Assembly (NCBI GenBank): GCA_030646955.1
Contig: JAUSKM010000016.1
Location: forward strand, 1-35,436
Length of the DNA: 35,436 nt
Direction of reading: 5' to 3'
Source: a bacterium
GTDB taxonomy: Bacteria; Patescibacteriota; Patescibacteriia; JACPHY01
Every line of letters begins with the position of its first letter. Positions within the stretch are counted from its first letter, which is position 1. Below the pieces are notes generated by a model. The model did not search any database. It saw nothing but the letters and a program-made list of their open reading frames with translations, and was not told the origin of the DNA. Shown here in pieces: positions 1 through 7,576 of this stretch. Made by a program: the position numbers and the translations under genes.

Positions 1-528
1 CAGAGCAACGTGAGGCTCAATGAACTCGGCACAGATGACAAGAAAGAGGTGTTACAGGATTTGAGGCAGATGATGGAAAAAGACGGACGTGACGAAAAGG
101 AAATTAAAGAACTCATTAAGGAGTTGGAGCGCGATGATGTAGGTGCTCTTGAATTACGAGATGTGGGGGGTGGAGATGAGGGGCGAGCGCACGCGGTGGC
201 GGCCACTGCAGCGCGTGGGCAGCTTGATGATGCTGCAACTAAGAATGTCGAGGTCTACAAGAAACTCGAGGATGAATTCAGGGCGATGATGGCCTCGTCA
301 CCGGAAATGAAGCAAGCGAATGACAAGCTTGAACTCGCTGTTGGTGTGACGGCGGGGGTGGGCCCCACTCCATTGCAACTTCGCGAGATGATTGCGCGGA
401 CGATTGCGAATACGAGTGTTGGAGTTGGTGCGGATCCACAGGTATCTGCGCTGATGAGGCGCCAGCTTCGGTTAATGAACTTCGACATGCACAAGCTTTC
501 GAGATTGGATGGTGGCAGTAGTGCGTGA
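1..528 (+). CDS. Hypothetical protein, 5' end probably outside window
   Basis: The frame is open from the first base. A GTG at position 10 could start a 172-residue protein, but no ribosome binding site can be seen, so the gene may begin upstream. The visible protein is charged and mostly helical in appearance: a Lys/Glu-rich N-terminal stretch (about residues 8-45), an Ala/Gly-rich linker, and a second helical part. There is no signal peptide, membrane segment or known motif. It ends four bases before the next gene, so the two are probably co-transcribed and belong with the secretion genes downstream. I do not recognise a family. Confidence 0.6.
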   Translation, partial: QSNVRLNELGTDDKKEVLQDLRQMMEKDGRDEKEIKELIKELERDDVGALELRDVGGGDEGRAHAVAATAARGQLDDAATKNVEVYKKLEDEFRAMMASSPEMKQANDKLELAVGVTAGVGPTPLQLREMIARTIANTSVGVGADPQVSALMRRQLRLMNFDMHKLSRLDGGSSA

Positions 529-531
529 TAT

Positions 532-2190
532 ATGGCTGATACACCGGCGCGGCGCGGGGGAGTGCCTCAAGAAATTCTCGAGGCACTCTACAGCGTTTCC
601 GCCGTGGAGCGCGTCGAGGCAATCGAGGCGGAGCATGGCGTGTCGCTCGCGGTGCCTATTGACCAGCTTGCGACCGGGGACTTGAAGTGGCGTGATTTTG
701 CGGATGCCATCATGCGGCAGGGGAAGACGCCGCAGGAAGCCCAGGAGATTCGGGATCGTGTGTATCGGGAGGTGCTGGCGGACATTTTGCCGAAAATGGA
801 TGCGGATGCCGCGCCACCGACAAAGCCGTTTGCGGACGTGTGTGCGGCGCTCGTGGAGGCGCTGGGTGGGTTGGACGAGCGCCAGCAGAGCCGGTTGCAA
901 GCGATTGCAGAATCATTTCTGCGGAATGCGCGGACAGAGGCACAGACGCGGGATGCGCTCACGCGGAGTCCGAAGATTGGCGGCATCGGACTCTCTGGGA
1001 CGCAGGCAGATGCGACGGTGCAGCTCCTGTCGCAACAGCGCGGATTCGTTGCGTTTGCGGATCACACATCGGTGCAGGAAGTACCGCCAGCAACCTTGCC
1101 GGCGGATGCATTAGCACTCACCGAGGATGAGACGCGGCAGGTTGCGCTGCACGCACGCGAAGTCCCCGCGCGGACGTCGTACGATGCCACAGTGGATAAA
1201 GTGCTCGCGGCAATCGGTGCCACGTTCAAACGGCGTGAAACCGAGCAGCGTTTCCGTGCCGCGCTTGTCGCGCGGTTCCGGGATGTGCGAGACGCGCAGG
1301 AAACCCGTGATTTCCTCACGCGTTCACCCGAGTCCGGCGGTTTGGGCATGCGCGCAGAAACGGCAGCAAAAATCGTGCTCGTCGTGGAGCGTGCATTTCA
1401 GGATCTCCACCACGTCTCCTCGTCCGCACGCAAGCCAGTACCAGCAGCATCGCGGCGCCCATCGTCTGCCGCCGCATCCTTCGTCCCCAGCACGCCAGCA
1501 CCAACCACACCAATCGTGCGCACCCCGCCCGCGCGAACGGTCGTGCCTCCGCCACCACCGCCCTCCTTCTCTCCCCCTCCCCGCGCGGCGGAGGGTGAGG
1601 GAGTGAACACCACCCCTCCCTCCCTCACCCTCCCTCCCCCCGAGTACGCGGAGAGGGAGGGGAACGAAAAATCCTCCTTCTCTCCCCCTCCCCGCGCGGC
1701 GGGGGGAGGGGGAGCTGGAGGGGGAGAGGTGGACCGGAAAGCGGCAATGCCTGCGCTCCCAAGCCAACCGCCCGCAGCAACATCAACTCCCCGGCCCGCA
1801 GGCCCGCAAGCTCTCCGTCCCTCAGGCGGTTCTCCTTCCGGCAAACGGAAAATCGTAGATGTCCGCCCACCGCGCCCGCGGCTCATTGGACCCATTGAAG
1901 AGCTGGAGACGCTCACGGTAGAGGACTTCCGCAAAATTCGGGGAACACCGGCAGAGGTTGCCCAGCGCATCGCACAAAAGCTGGACATCCTGGAGAAGCA
2001 ATCCTACGCCCAGCGCGCCACCGGCCTCCGCGCCCTCCGCGCCAGCCCCCTCATGACCGCCTACGCCGACATCCTCAACACCGCCCTCGCCGAAGGCAAG
2101 AAGGTAGACGACGTGATCGCCGCTGCTGGGACGCTCACCAAAGAAGAATTCTCGGCATTGCGAGAGATGTCCTCTACGATTCGCACCTAA
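532..2190 (+). CDS. Hypothetical protein with internal duplication and repeat-derived Pro-rich linker
   Basis: A 552-residue soluble-looking protein of unknown function. Two related segments (about residues 105-170 and 217-290) share the pattern TRDxLTRSPxxGGxGx, each after an Arg-rich helix, so the N-terminal half is an internal duplication. Residues about 342-400 are Pro/Gly-rich low complexity, encoded by three consecutive copies of the G-rich palindromic repeat found across this window. The C-terminal 110 residues return to a helical, ordered-looking domain. There is no membrane segment. The gene starts four bases after its upstream neighbour and precedes the prgI/virB4 genes, which hints at a role linked to the secretion system. 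That role is inference from position only. Confidence 0.8.
   Translation: MADTPARRGGVPQEILEALYSVSAVERVEAIEAEHGVSLAVPIDQLATGDLKWRDFADAIMRQGKTPQEAQEIRDRVYREVLADILPKMDADAAPPTKPFADVCAALVEALGGLDERQQSRLQAIAESFLRNARTEAQTRDALTRSPKIGGIGLSGTQADATVQLLSQQRGFVAFADHTSVQEVPPATLPADALALTEDETRQVALHAREVPARTSYDATVDKVLAAIGATFKRRETEQRFRAALVARFRDVRDAQETRDFLTRSPESGGLGMRAETAAKIVLVVERAFQDLHHVSSSARKPVPAASRRPSSAAASFVPSTPAPTTPIVRTPPARTVVPPPPPPSFSPPPRAAEGEGVNTTPPSLTLPPPEYAEREGNEKSSFSPPPRAAGGGGAGGGEVDRKAAMPALPSQPPAATSTPRPAGPQALRPSGGSPSGKRKIVDVRPPRPRLIGPIEELETLTVEDFRKIRGTPAEVAQRIAQKLDILEKQSYAQRATGLRALRASPLMTAYADILNTALAEGKKVDDVIAAAGTLTKEEFSALREMSSTIRT
1558..1730 (+). repeat. Three G-rich palindromic repeat units inside a coding region
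   Basis: Three tandem units of the dispersed repeat, with arms of the type CTCCCCCTCCC and GGGAGGGGGAG around short GC-rich loops (near 1567-1601, 1613-1664 and 1678-1729). The reading frame passes through all three without a stop, giving Ser/Pro-rich then Gly/Glu-rich peptide. Confidence 0.85.
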
Positions 2191-2193
2191 CGC

Positions 2194-2336
2194 GAGACTG
2201 TAGAAAAAGTGGATAAGTAGTGTCATTGCGAGCCCGAGTCCTCGAGGGCGTGGCAATCCCGGCGGCTTCGTTGACCGAGATTGCTTCGTCGAAGACTTCT
2301 CGCAATGACAACGCGTGGGTATTTTTCTACGGTCTC
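2194..2336 (+). terminator. Terminator-like stem split by a palindromic element
   Basis: Left arm 2194-2209 (GAGACTGTAGAAAAAG) pairs with right arm 2321-2336 (ATTTTTCTACGGTCTC) at about 14 of 16 positions. The arms are now separated by 111 bases, most of which is the TGTCATTGCGAG element at 2221-2310. It lies directly after the stop of the 552-residue gene. The simplest reading is a rho-independent terminator whose loop received the element. Confidence 0.55.
2221..2310. repeat. Palindromic element with TGTCATTGCGAG ends, copy 1
   Basis: A 90-base element with inverted ends: TGTCATTGCGAG at 2221 and its complement finishing at 2310. Internal GCAATCCCGG-like and GATTGCTTCGTCGA-like segments also pair. 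Related copies lie at 5603-5719 and 10439-10558, with partial relatives at 23608 and 30293. It has no coding capacity and behaves like a REP- or MITE-type element. Confidence 0.8.
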
Positions 2337-2375
2337 AACGCAGAGATCATGGGGAAGCAGTGCATGGCGTTTCGT

Positions 2376-2383
2376 GGTAAACT
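2376..2383 (+). promoter_or_regulatory. Possible extended -10 promoter for prgI operon
   Basis: TGGTAAACT lies about 42 bases before prgI, downstream of the split terminator. It matches the extended -10 pattern (TGnTAnnnT) seen ahead of several other genes here. No good -35 box is visible. Confidence 0.35.
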
Positions 2384-2425
2384 GAGAAAAGATCACCAAG
2401 AAAAGGAAAAAGTCCTCCGTTCCCC

Positions 2426-2854
2426 ATGCAGCAATTCATGGTTCCACAATTCATTGATGCGGAGGATAAGATCTTCGGGCCGATTACGACGCGACAGTTC
2501 CTCATCATACTGGTGGGGGGAGGAGCGATCTTCATCGTGTACAAACTTTTCGCGTTTTGGTCGTTCGCCATCAGCGCACTCGTGATTTTCGCGCTCACCG
2601 GTGCGTTGGCATTCCTGCGCGTGAATGGCATGCCGTTCCACTTTTTTCTCCTGAACCTCGCGCAGACGTTCCGGCATCCGCGCCTGCAGGTGTGGGATAA
2701 ATCACTCACGACTGCCGAGTTGCGTGCCACCGCCAAGGCGCAGGTAGAACCACCGCCCCCCGCACCGCCCAGCAAGCCAGCGCTCTCCGCGACAAAGCTA
2801 CAGGAGCTCTCGCTGGTAGTGAATACTGGGGGTGTGTATCAGGCAGAGACGTGA
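2426..2854 (+). CDS. PrgI-family membrane protein (VirB3-like role)
   Basis: A 142-residue protein with the N-terminal pattern of the PrgI family: a short phrase ending in VPQFIDAEDKIFGPIT, then two hydrophobic helices (about residues 24-40 and 44-64) and a cytosolic C-terminal tail that becomes Pro-rich. PrgI-family proteins lie next to VirB4-like ATPases in Gram-positive conjugation systems and in CPR genomes. They are thought to be small inner-membrane parts analogous to VirB3. The gene is 31 bases upstream of a TraC-like gene and then virB4, as expected. The start has no evident ribosome binding site. The family call is from pattern recognition; function is inferred. Confidence 0.85.
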   Translation: MQQFMVPQFIDAEDKIFGPITTRQFLIILVGGGAIFIVYKLFAFWSFAISALVIFALTGALAFLRVNGMPFHFFLLNLAQTFRHPRLQVWDKSLTTAELRATAKAQVEPPPPAPPSKPALSATKLQELSLVVNTGGVYQAET

Positions 2855-2885
2855 ACGGTATCGCGCTCGTTGCGTGTAGCTTCGT

Positions 2886-3584
2886 ATGGCCAAAGAACCA
2901 AAAAAAGGAGCAGGTGCTCCCAAGAAGAGACCAAAGGCGCCGCCCACGCAGCGGTACCTGGGGTTTCGTGAGATTCGTTCGGATGCGGTCATCATGGGCG
3001 ATGGGACGCTGCGTGCGGTATTGGCGGTATCGAGCATCAACTTTGCATTGAAGTCGGAAGACGAACAGCGGGCGCTCGTCTCGGCGTATGTGCAGTTTCT
3101 CAACGCGTTGGATTACCAGCTCCAGATCGTCGTGCACTCGCGCAAGCTGGATATCAAGCCATACCTCACCAAACTTCAGACCCTGGAAGGGCAGCAGGAG
3201 AATGAGCTACTCAAAGCGCAGATGGCGGACTACCGGTCATTCATCGCGGAGCTGGTGCAGCTGGGCGAAATCATGACGAAATCGTTTTACGTCGTCATCC
3301 CGTACAGCCCGTTCACGGACAAGAAGAAGAGTTTTTACGCGCGGTCGAAAGAGCTGTTCTCTCCGGCACGTTTGGTCCAGATCAAGGAATCGAAGTTCCA
3401 GGAGTACCATCGTGAGCTCATGCAGCGCATCGGGCACGTGCAGGGCGCGCTCAACTCCATCGGCCTCCAGAGTGCGCTGCTGAATACGCAGGCGCTCATT
3501 GAGTTGTTCTACCAGCTCTACAACCCCGTGACCGCCCCCAACGAACCGCTCCAGGAGATGGAACGATATGACGTTGAGCGTTGA
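2886..3584 (+). CDS. TraC/VirB4 N-terminal domain-like protein
   Basis: A 232-residue protein without ATP-binding motifs. After a basic, Pro-rich N-terminus (residues 1-22) comes an alpha/beta region resembling the N-terminal domain of VirB4/TraC ATPases, with the characteristic stretch where a query about cell-surface scaffold is followed by LQIVVHSRKLD and a long helical section. In many bacteria this domain and the ATPase form one VirB4 polypeptide; here they are separate, adjacent genes. Its TGA stop overlaps a possible TTG start of virB4 at 3581, so the two products are probably made together and assemble. It is likely a cytosolic face component of the type IV secretion motor. Confidence 0.8.
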   Translation: MAKEPKKGAGAPKKRPKAPPTQRYLGFREIRSDAVIMGDGTLRAVLAVSSINFALKSEDEQRALVSAYVQFLNALDYQLQIVVHSRKLDIKPYLTKLQTLEGQQENELLKAQMADYRSFIAELVQLGEIMTKSFYVVIPYSPFTDKKKSFYARSKELFSPARLVQIKESKFQEYHRELMQRIGHVQGALNSIGLQSALLNTQALIELFYQLYNPVTAPNEPLQEMERYDVER

Positions 3585-3604
3585 TTGGCAGCAACGGATT
3601 TTCT

Positions 3605-5488
3605 ATGGCCATTGATCCATCATCACTCGCCCCGGCGAGAACGAGCGTTGCACCTTCGGTGCCGCAGACGACACTCCCGGAGGAGCGCATCCTCCTGGAG
3701 GAGGAAAGCGTCTACCGGCAGGGCGTCGTGAGTATTCGGGACCTCATTGCGCCAGCCGCATTGCAGATGCAACCGGATTGCCTTCACCTGGGGGGAAAAT
3801 TTGTGAGTACCGCATTTATCATCGGCTACCCGCGGCATATCGCCGTGGGGTGGTTTGCGCCGATCATAAACATGAATCGGATGCTCGATATCTCGATGTA
3901 CTTCTACCCCGTGAAGACGACCGTCATCCTCAAGCAGCTCCGGAAAAAGGTTGGTGCGCTGGAGGCGCAGATTTTTTCTGATCGCGATTCGGGGAAGCCG
4001 CGCGATGTGAAGAGTGAGACGGCGTTGCGAGATATCGAGCAGCTTCGCGATGACCTTACGCAGGGCACCGAGAAGTTCTTTCAATTCTCGCTCTACATTA
4101 CGATGTACGCGGACACAAAAGATGAACTCAAGCAGGTTGCGGACGATGTGGAACAGCTCATCGGCTCCAAGTCCATCGCGTCCAAGCGCGTGTACTTCCA
4201 GAGCGAGCAGGGGTTCACGTCCACGCTGCCGCTCAATGACGACCAGCTCATGATTTCGTTCAACATGAACTCGTCGCCATGCGCCAGCTCGTTCCCGTTC
4301 ATCTCCAGTGAGCTGACGTCCAACGATGGCGTGCTCTACGGCATCAACCGCCACAACAATTCGCTCATCCTCTTCGATCGGTTCTCGCTGCAGAATGCGA
4401 ACGCGGTGGTGTTTGCCACGTCCGGCGCGGGGAAGAGCTACGCGGTCAAGCTTGAGGTGCTGCGCGCACTCATGCTGGGAACGGACGTCATCGTCATTGA
4501 CCCGGAGATGGAGTACAAACATCTCTCGGATGCGGTGGGCGGCACCTACATTAATATCTCGCTCTCATCTGATGCCAAGGTGAATCCCTTTGACCTCCCG
4601 CGGCCCATCGGGGATGTGGCATTCTCCGTGGATGATATCATCCGCAGCGCGGTGATCACGCTCAAGGGGCTGCTCAAGATCATGATCGGCCCGTTCACCA
4701 CGGAGGAGGACGCGGTTATTGACCGCGGGCTCTTGGAGGTATACGCCAAGCGCGATATCTCACCCATGAGTGACCTGGCCGCGCTGGGGCCGGCGGACAT
4801 GCCAATCATGCAGGACCTCCAGCAGATCCTGGACGGCATGGTGGGCGGGCAAGAGCTTTCGCTGCGGCTCCAGAAGTACACGGACGGAACGTTTGCCGCG
4901 CTTCTGAATGCGCCGACCAATGTGGAGCTTAAGAATCGGCTCGTGGTGTTCTCCGTGCGCGATTTGGAGGACGAGCTGAAGCCCATCGCGATCTACGCGA
5001 TTGTGAATTACATCTGGAACGTCGTGCGGTCCGAGCGCAAGAAGCGCGTGCTGGTGGTGGATGAGGCGTGGTGGCTCATGCAGCGCGAGGACTCTGCCAA
5101 ATTCATCTTTGCGCTCGTGAAGCGGTGCCGAAAGTATTTTCTGGGCGTCACCACCATCACGCAGGATGTCAACGATTTCCTCACCTCGCCGTACGGCCGT
5201 GCGATCGTAACCAATTCGGCGATCCAGCTGCTCCTCAAGCAATCGCCGGCCGCCATTGACCTCGTACAGAAGACCTTCATGCTCACGGAAGGGGAGAAGT
5301 ACCTGCTCCTGGAATCCGGTCCGGGCGAAGGTATCTTCTTTGCCGGCTCTAAGCACGTTGCCATCAAGGTCATCGCCAGCTACACCGAAGACCAGCTCAT
5401 CACCTCTGATCCGCGTCAGCTTCTGGAGATCGAGGCCGCCAAGCAGGAGTTCGACGCGCAGATGGAAGAGCGAAAGATGGGGGAGTGA
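3605..5488 (+). CDS. virB4: VirB4-like type IV secretion ATPase
   Basis: A hexameric AAA+-type ATPase expected to power assembly of, and transport through, a type IV secretion or conjugation channel at the inner membrane. A Walker A motif, SGAGKSYAVKLE, lies near residues 272-283, and a Walker B motif, VLVVDEAWWLM, near 482-492. The DEAWWLM form is typical of VirB4/TraC. The C-terminal segment with QDVNDFL and the following TNSAIQLLLKQ matches the family. I prefer ATG 3605 (627 residues), but an in-frame TTG at 3581 overlaps the previous stop and would add 8 residues. Neither has a clear ribosome binding site. No VirD4 coupling protein is present in the window. Confidence 0.93.
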   Translation: MAIDPSSLAPARTSVAPSVPQTTLPEERILLEEESVYRQGVVSIRDLIAPAALQMQPDCLHLGGKFVSTAFIIGYPRHIAVGWFAPIINMNRMLDISMYFYPVKTTVILKQLRKKVGALEAQIFSDRDSGKPRDVKSETALRDIEQLRDDLTQGTEKFFQFSLYITMYADTKDELKQVADDVEQLIGSKSIASKRVYFQSEQGFTSTLPLNDDQLMISFNMNSSPCASSFPFISSELTSNDGVLYGINRHNNSLILFDRFSLQNANAVVFATSGAGKSYAVKLEVLRALMLGTDVIVIDPEMEYKHLSDAVGGTYINISLSSDAKVNPFDLPRPIGDVAFSVDDIIRSAVITLKGLLKIMIGPFTTEEDAVIDRGLLEVYAKRDISPMSDLAALGPADMPIMQDLQQILDGMVGGQELSLRLQKYTDGTFAALLNAPTNVELKNRLVVFSVRDLEDELKPIAIYAIVNYIWNVVRSERKKRVLVVDEAWWLMQREDSAKFIFALVKRCRKYFLGVTTITQDVNDFLTSPYGRAIVTNSAIQLLLKQSPAAIDLVQKTFMLTEGEKYLLLESGPGEGIFFAGSKHVAIKVIASYTEDQLITSDPRQLLEIEAAKQEFDAQMEERKMGE

Positions 5489-5497
5489 TGATCTGAT

Positions 5498-5549
5498 CCT
5501 CCCCCTCTCCATGTACTCATGGGGAGGGGGAGCGAGAGGGGGAGGGGAT
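5498..5549. repeat. G-rich palindromic repeat
   Basis: CCTCCCCCTCTCC pairs across a short loop with GGGGAGGGGGAG, followed by the usual tail GAGAGGGGGAGGGG. It lies ten bases after the virB4 stop and could act as a transcription stop or RNA-stabilising stem. Confidence 0.85.
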
Positions 5550-5602
5550 CAGGAAGATGGCGGCGAGAAGCATGAAAGCATTACAAGTGATTTTTGTTTC
5601 TC

Positions 5603-5719
5603 TGTCATTGCGGGTCCGCGAAGCAATCCCGGCAACTTGCAGGATCATGCTGCGAACCATCGTGGGGTTGCACTGTGTATGACCGGGATTGTCGCGTCGC
5701 TTCGCTCCTCGCAATGACA
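5603..5719. repeat. Palindromic element with TGTCATTGCG ends, copy 2
   Basis: Inverted ends TGTCATTGCG (5603) and CGCAATGACA (ending 5719). An inner pair of CAATCCCGG and CCGGGATTG is separated by about 50 bases of non-repeat spacer. Same architecture as the copy at 10439-10558. It lies in the 272-base gap between virB4 and the next gene. Confidence 0.85.
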
Positions 5720-5747
5720 CAATACTCGGTCATCACCATCGGATTAG

Positions 5748-5753
5748 TATGAT
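5748..5753 (+). promoter_or_regulatory. Possible -10 box, nearly leaderless start
   Basis: TATGAT ends only seven bases before the ATG at 5761, so a transcript from it would start at or next to the start codon. No ribosome binding site precedes the gene and no good -35 box is seen. Confidence 0.4.
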
Positions 5754-5760
5754 GTAGCTT

Positions 5761-6351
5761 ATGGAAGATCGAACAAAGCGTTTTTTGCTCCTTGGTATCG
5801 GCATCATTGTGCTCATCGCGGTGGTGCTACTCCTCCTGCGTCGAGGCGATGCGCCTGTCTCCGTTACGACACCGAGTGATGATGCTGCCGCGCAGGCCCA
5901 ACCCGTCGTGGGAACTGACGGCCTCACGGGCGCGGGAACTGTTGTGGTGCCAGCGCGGCCATCAGAAGCGACGGCAGTGCGACAGGTGGCGCGGACGTTC
6001 GCGGAGCGACTGGGAAGTTTCTCGAGCGAGGGGGACTTTGTGAATCTAGAGGATCTCTATCCGCTCATGACGGACGCATATCGGCGCGACCGCCAGCAGT
6101 ACGTTGCCGCACAGCGAGCACAGCGCAGCGCCGCAGCTGCGGTGGCATCATCGGCAGTGACCACCGTTGTACTGCAGATTGCCGTTGAGCTTCCAGAAGG
6201 TGATGACTCGAGCACGGCACGCGCAGCGGTAGGAACCCAGCGCACCACGGATGAATTTGGAAAGCCCCCGCGCACGTCCACACAAGATCTCGATCTTGAA
6301 CTTGAAAAAGCAGGGGACCGCTGGCTCGTCAGCAGCGCAGTGTGGAAGTAA
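5761..6351 (+). CDS. Single-pass membrane protein in secretion gene cluster
   Basis: A 196-residue protein of unknown family. A short basic cytosolic N-terminus is followed by one strong hydrophobic helix (about residues 8-26), a Pro/Ala/Thr-rich linker, and an extracellular domain of about 120 residues that ends in an amphipathic strand pattern (DRWLVSSAVWK). The topology and closing strand resemble VirB8-like or other NTF2-like accessory domains, but similarity is too weak to claim. Its position between virB4 and comF suggests a structural subunit of the secretion or uptake apparatus. It may be translated from a leaderless message, because a TATGAT box lies seven bases upstream. Confidence 0.7.
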   Translation: MEDRTKRFLLLGIGIIVLIAVVLLLLRRGDAPVSVTTPSDDAAAQAQPVVGTDGLTGAGTVVVPARPSEATAVRQVARTFAERLGSFSSEGDFVNLEDLYPLMTDAYRRDRQQYVAAQRAQRSAAAAVASSAVTTVVLQIAVELPEGDDSSTARAAVGTQRTTDEFGKPPRTSTQDLDLELEKAGDRWLVSSAVWK

Positions 6352-6363
6352 GGAATGCTCCGG

Positions 6364-6410
6364 TCCTCCCCCTCCCGTTGGGAGGAGGGAGTAAGAGGGG
6401 GTGGGGCATG
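6364..6410. repeat. G-rich palindromic repeat providing the comF start
   Basis: TCCTCCCCCTCCCG pairs with GGGAGGAGGGAG and continues GTAAGAGGGGGTGGGGCATG. The last three bases are the likely comF start codon. The same GTGGGGCATG ending occurs in the copy inside manB at 20487-20496. Confidence 0.85.
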
Positions 6411-7115
6411 GTGAGTGGGGTGCGTGAAACCCTCGCCAACCTCCTCGCCCCCCGCACCTGCGTCGGCTGCGGGATTGAGGGTTCCTGGTGCTGCGTGACA
6501 TGCATTGAGCATATCGCCTGGGATCCCAACACGATCTGCGCCGGATGCGAGCGCCTCTCACCAAACGGCACCACCTGCGAGCGCTGCCGGCCCGACATGG
6601 TGTTCCGCGGCGCGATTGTTGCGGCAACGTACGACGATCCCAACGTGCAGCAGCTCATCCGTTTCGTAAAGTACGCCCCAGCGTACGACATTGCGGGTGC
6701 ATTTGTTCCCCTCATTACGCACACAGTGCACTCCGAGGCAGGCCGTGCACTCCGTGAAGCATTGGGTGAAAACGCACGCATCATTCCCGTGCCACTCCAC
6801 CCCCGCCGTCTGCGCGAACGCGGGTTTAATCAAGCTTCCTGCATCGCGCACGCACTTGCGGAGCAGGGATTTGGTGCTGTGCGTGAGGACGTACTCCGAC
6901 GCACTCGCTTCGGCGCCCCCCAGGCCCGCAAATCTCGGGATGCACGTCGGCAAAGCATGGACGGTGTATTTGCAGCTTCGCCGGATATTGCCGGAGCAAC
7001 GGTGCTGCTCGTGGACGATGTCATAACGACAGGAGTCACCATGTCCGCCGCCGCCCGCACGCTCCGCGACGCCGGCGCCACCACCATCCACGCCTTCGCC
7101 ATCGCGCGGGGATAG
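6408..7115 (+). CDS. comF: ComF family phosphoribosyltransferase-like protein
   Basis: A ComF/GntX-family protein of 235 residues. It has an N-terminal zinc-ribbon-like segment with paired cysteines (CVGC, CVTC, CAGC, CERC) and a C-terminal type I phosphoribosyltransferase fold with the PRPP-binding signature VLLVDDVITTGVT near the end. The IPVPLHPRRLRERGFNQ block is diagnostic for the family. ComF is needed for DNA uptake in several naturally competent bacteria; its biochemical role is unsettled. A longer in-frame ATG at 6342 would add 22 residues translated from the palindromic repeat and overlap the previous gene, so I prefer ATG 6408. A strong hairpin terminator follows the stop. Confidence 0.92.
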   Translation: MVSGVRETLANLLAPRTCVGCGIEGSWCCVTCIEHIAWDPNTICAGCERLSPNGTTCERCRPDMVFRGAIVAATYDDPNVQQLIRFVKYAPAYDIAGAFVPLITHTVHSEAGRALREALGENARIIPVPLHPRRLRERGFNQASCIAHALAEQGFGAVREDVLRRTRFGAPQARKSRDARRQSMDGVFAASPDIAGATVLLVDDVITTGVTMSAAARTLRDAGATTIHAFAIARG

Positions 7116-7117
7116 AA

Positions 7118-7155
7118 CATCAAAACAACCGCGACAAGTCGTGGTTGTTTTGATG
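7118..7155 (+). terminator. Hairpin terminator after comF (bidirectional)
   Basis: A 17-pair stem (7118-7134 with 7139-7155, one G-U) closes a four-base CAAG loop. The right arm ends GGTTGTTTTG and the left arm begins CATCAAAAC, so it offers a U-run on both strands. It can end comF on plus and the tRNA-Ser transcripts on minus. Confidence 0.8.
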
Positions 7156-7190
7156 AAGGGGGATTCGAACCCGCAAGCCCTTTCGGGTGG
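7151..7190 (-). pseudogene. tRNA-Ser-like 3' remnant
   Basis: On the minus strand, CCACCCGAAAGGGCTTGC (a serine-type long variable arm) is followed by GGGTTCGAATCC (a T-arm loop) and an acceptor-like end. The T stem has a C-C mismatch, and no D arm, anticodon loop with T33, or matching 5' acceptor strand can be found in the 90 bases upstream. It is most simply a decayed or partial copy of the neighbouring tRNA-Ser genes. Confidence 0.4.
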
Positions 7191-7239
7191 AAGGTTTCCC
7201 TCCTGCGGCGGATCCGTCGTGTTGTTTTCATGGCAAGGG

Positions 7240-7324
7240 CGGAGGGGGCGAGATTCGAACTCGCGAGACCTTTCGGCCTACCGGTTTTCAAGACCGGCTC
7301 CTTCAACCGCTCGGACACCCCTCC
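7240..7324 (-). tRNA. tRNA-Ser (anticodon TGA)
   Basis: The minus strand folds as a class II tRNA: acceptor GGAGGGG/CCCCTCC with discriminator G, D arm containing GAGCGGTTGAAGG, anticodon loop CTTGAAA (anticodon TGA), a long variable arm AGGCCGAAAGGTCT, and T loop TTCGAAT. CCA is not encoded (the next bases are CCC), so it must be added enzymatically. It reads UCA and UCG/UCU by wobble. Confidence 0.96.
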
Positions 7325-7415
7325 GCTCTTGCATGGAGGCGGACAAGCTCTTGGCTCTCCATACGCCGTACCCCTTCCCCGCGCGTGTTGAGCGAAACAA
7401 TGCAGAATGTAAAAA

Positions 7416-7503
7416 CGGAGAGGGAGGGATTCGAACCCTCGATCCGGTATTCCCAGATACAGGTTTAGCAAACCTGCGCCTTCGGCCACTCGGCCACCTC
7501 TCC
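7416..7503 (-). tRNA. tRNA-Ser (anticodon GCT)
   Basis: A class II tRNA on the minus strand: acceptor GGAGAGG/CCTCTCC, discriminator G, D arm with GAGTGGCCGAAGG, anticodon loop TTGCTAA (anticodon GCT), long variable arm, and T loop TTCGAAT. CCA is not encoded; the gene is followed by TTTTT, which could end transcription. It reads AGC and AGU. It lies about 91 bases upstream of the tRNA-Ser(TGA) gene in transcription order. Confidence 0.96.
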
Positions 7504-7576
7504 ATTCTGGGCGCTCACAACCTTTGGCGCTCACGCGCCAGTTTCGGACAATGTGGCTGGCGGGTAGCTTTTCATG

